Assembly: GCA_018057035.1 (NCBI GenBank)
Contig: JAGPEN010000020.1
Coordinates: 1-5,938 of the forward strand
DNA from: Aminivibrio sp.
Lineage (GTDB): Bacteria > Synergistota > Synergistia > Synergistales > Aminobacteriaceae
Direction: 5' to 3'
Length of the DNA stretch: 5,938 nucleotides
Position numbers and translations under genes: made by a program
Part shown: positions 5,787-5,938 of the stretch, one piece after another
How the letters are laid out: each line of letters begins with the position of its first letter
Position numbering within the stretch: the stretch's first letter is position 1
The notes under the pieces: model-generated
Seen by the model: only the letters and a program-made list of their open reading frames with translations
Database searches by the model: none
Told to the model about the DNA's origin: nothing

Positions 5787-5938
5787 ATGGCGAAGGCGAC
5801 CATGGAAGACGTCGCCCGCCTGGCCGGTGTGAACAAGGCTACGGTCAGCAGGGCATTGCGGGGGGACTCCCGCATATCCCAGACTACGAGGGAAAAGGTC
5901 TGGAAAACTGCGAAAGAACTCGGCTACAGGCTTGATCT
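5787..5938 (+). CDS. LacI-family transcriptional regulator, N-terminal DNA-binding part (3' end outside window)
   Basis: The first 50 codons are present and the frame is still open at the window edge. They encode a full LacI-type helix-turn-helix headpiece: MEDVARLAGVNKATVSRALRG (residues 6-26), then SRISQTTREKVWKTAKELGYR (28-48). The A-x-x-AGVxxxTVSRxL pattern is diagnostic of the family, and the recognition helix is KATVSRAL. The hinge begins as GYRLD, not the common GYRPN. The following sugar-binding-protein-like domain, and therefore the effector, is outside the window. Full-length members have about 330-350 residues and usually repress sugar or nucleoside genes. It is probably translated from the kinase transcript, 12 bp after its stop codon. 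Confidence 0.92.
   Translation, partial: MAKATMEDVARLAGVNKATVSRALRGDSRISQTTREKVWKTAKELGYRLD

Overview
The window (about 5.9 kb, moderately GC-rich, strong Shine-Dalgarno sites, tightly packed genes) is ordinary-looking bacterial chromosome. It holds four complete genes, two partial genes at the edges, two divergent promoter regions and two convergent gene ends. There are no RNA genes, insertion sequences, CRISPR arrays or phage genes that I can see. The gene mix (an AEC-family carrier, a bacterial/archaeal-type phosphohexomutase, an FCD-type GntR regulator, and a uridine-kinase-like protein with a ThrRS-like front half) would fit an anaerobe of a group such as Synergistota, Thermotogota or Clostridia. 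This is inference from gene content only, and I lean weakly to Synergistota.

Layout. Positions 1-854 (+) are the 3' part of a metallo-beta-lactamase-fold hydrolase whose start lies upstream of the window. It runs tail-to-tail into an AEC-family membrane transporter (862-1788, -), and an 11-bp inverted repeat sits on the junction. A 122-bp divergent promoter region follows, and then a phosphomannomutase/phosphoglucomutase gene (1911-3293, +). That gene converges on a FadR-type GntR regulator (3316-4020, -), again with a perfect inverted repeat on the junction. A 110-bp divergent region separates the regulator from a 547-residue uridine-kinase-like protein (4131-5774, +). A LacI-family regulator begins 12 bp downstream (5787 to the window end, +), probably in the same transcript.

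How the genes fit together. Divergence of the FCD regulator from the kinase, and the LacI-type gene directly behind the kinase, suggest that kinase expression is under local transcriptional control, possibly tied to sugar or organic-acid status. The hexomutase supplies hexose-1-phosphates for polysaccharide or nucleotide-sugar synthesis. The AEC carrier would move organic or amino acids. Nothing in the sequence proves a single shared pathway.

The most interesting feature is the kinase's N-terminal half. It aligns by eye with the TGS plus editing (SAD) domains of threonyl-tRNA synthetase, yet all four metal-binding/catalytic editing positions appear to be substituted. That implies a non-catalytic, possibly ligand- or RNA-sensing module fused to a P-loop kinase. 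This architecture recurs in bacterial 'uridine kinase' annotations but its role is poorly defined. I found no convincing wholly new system.
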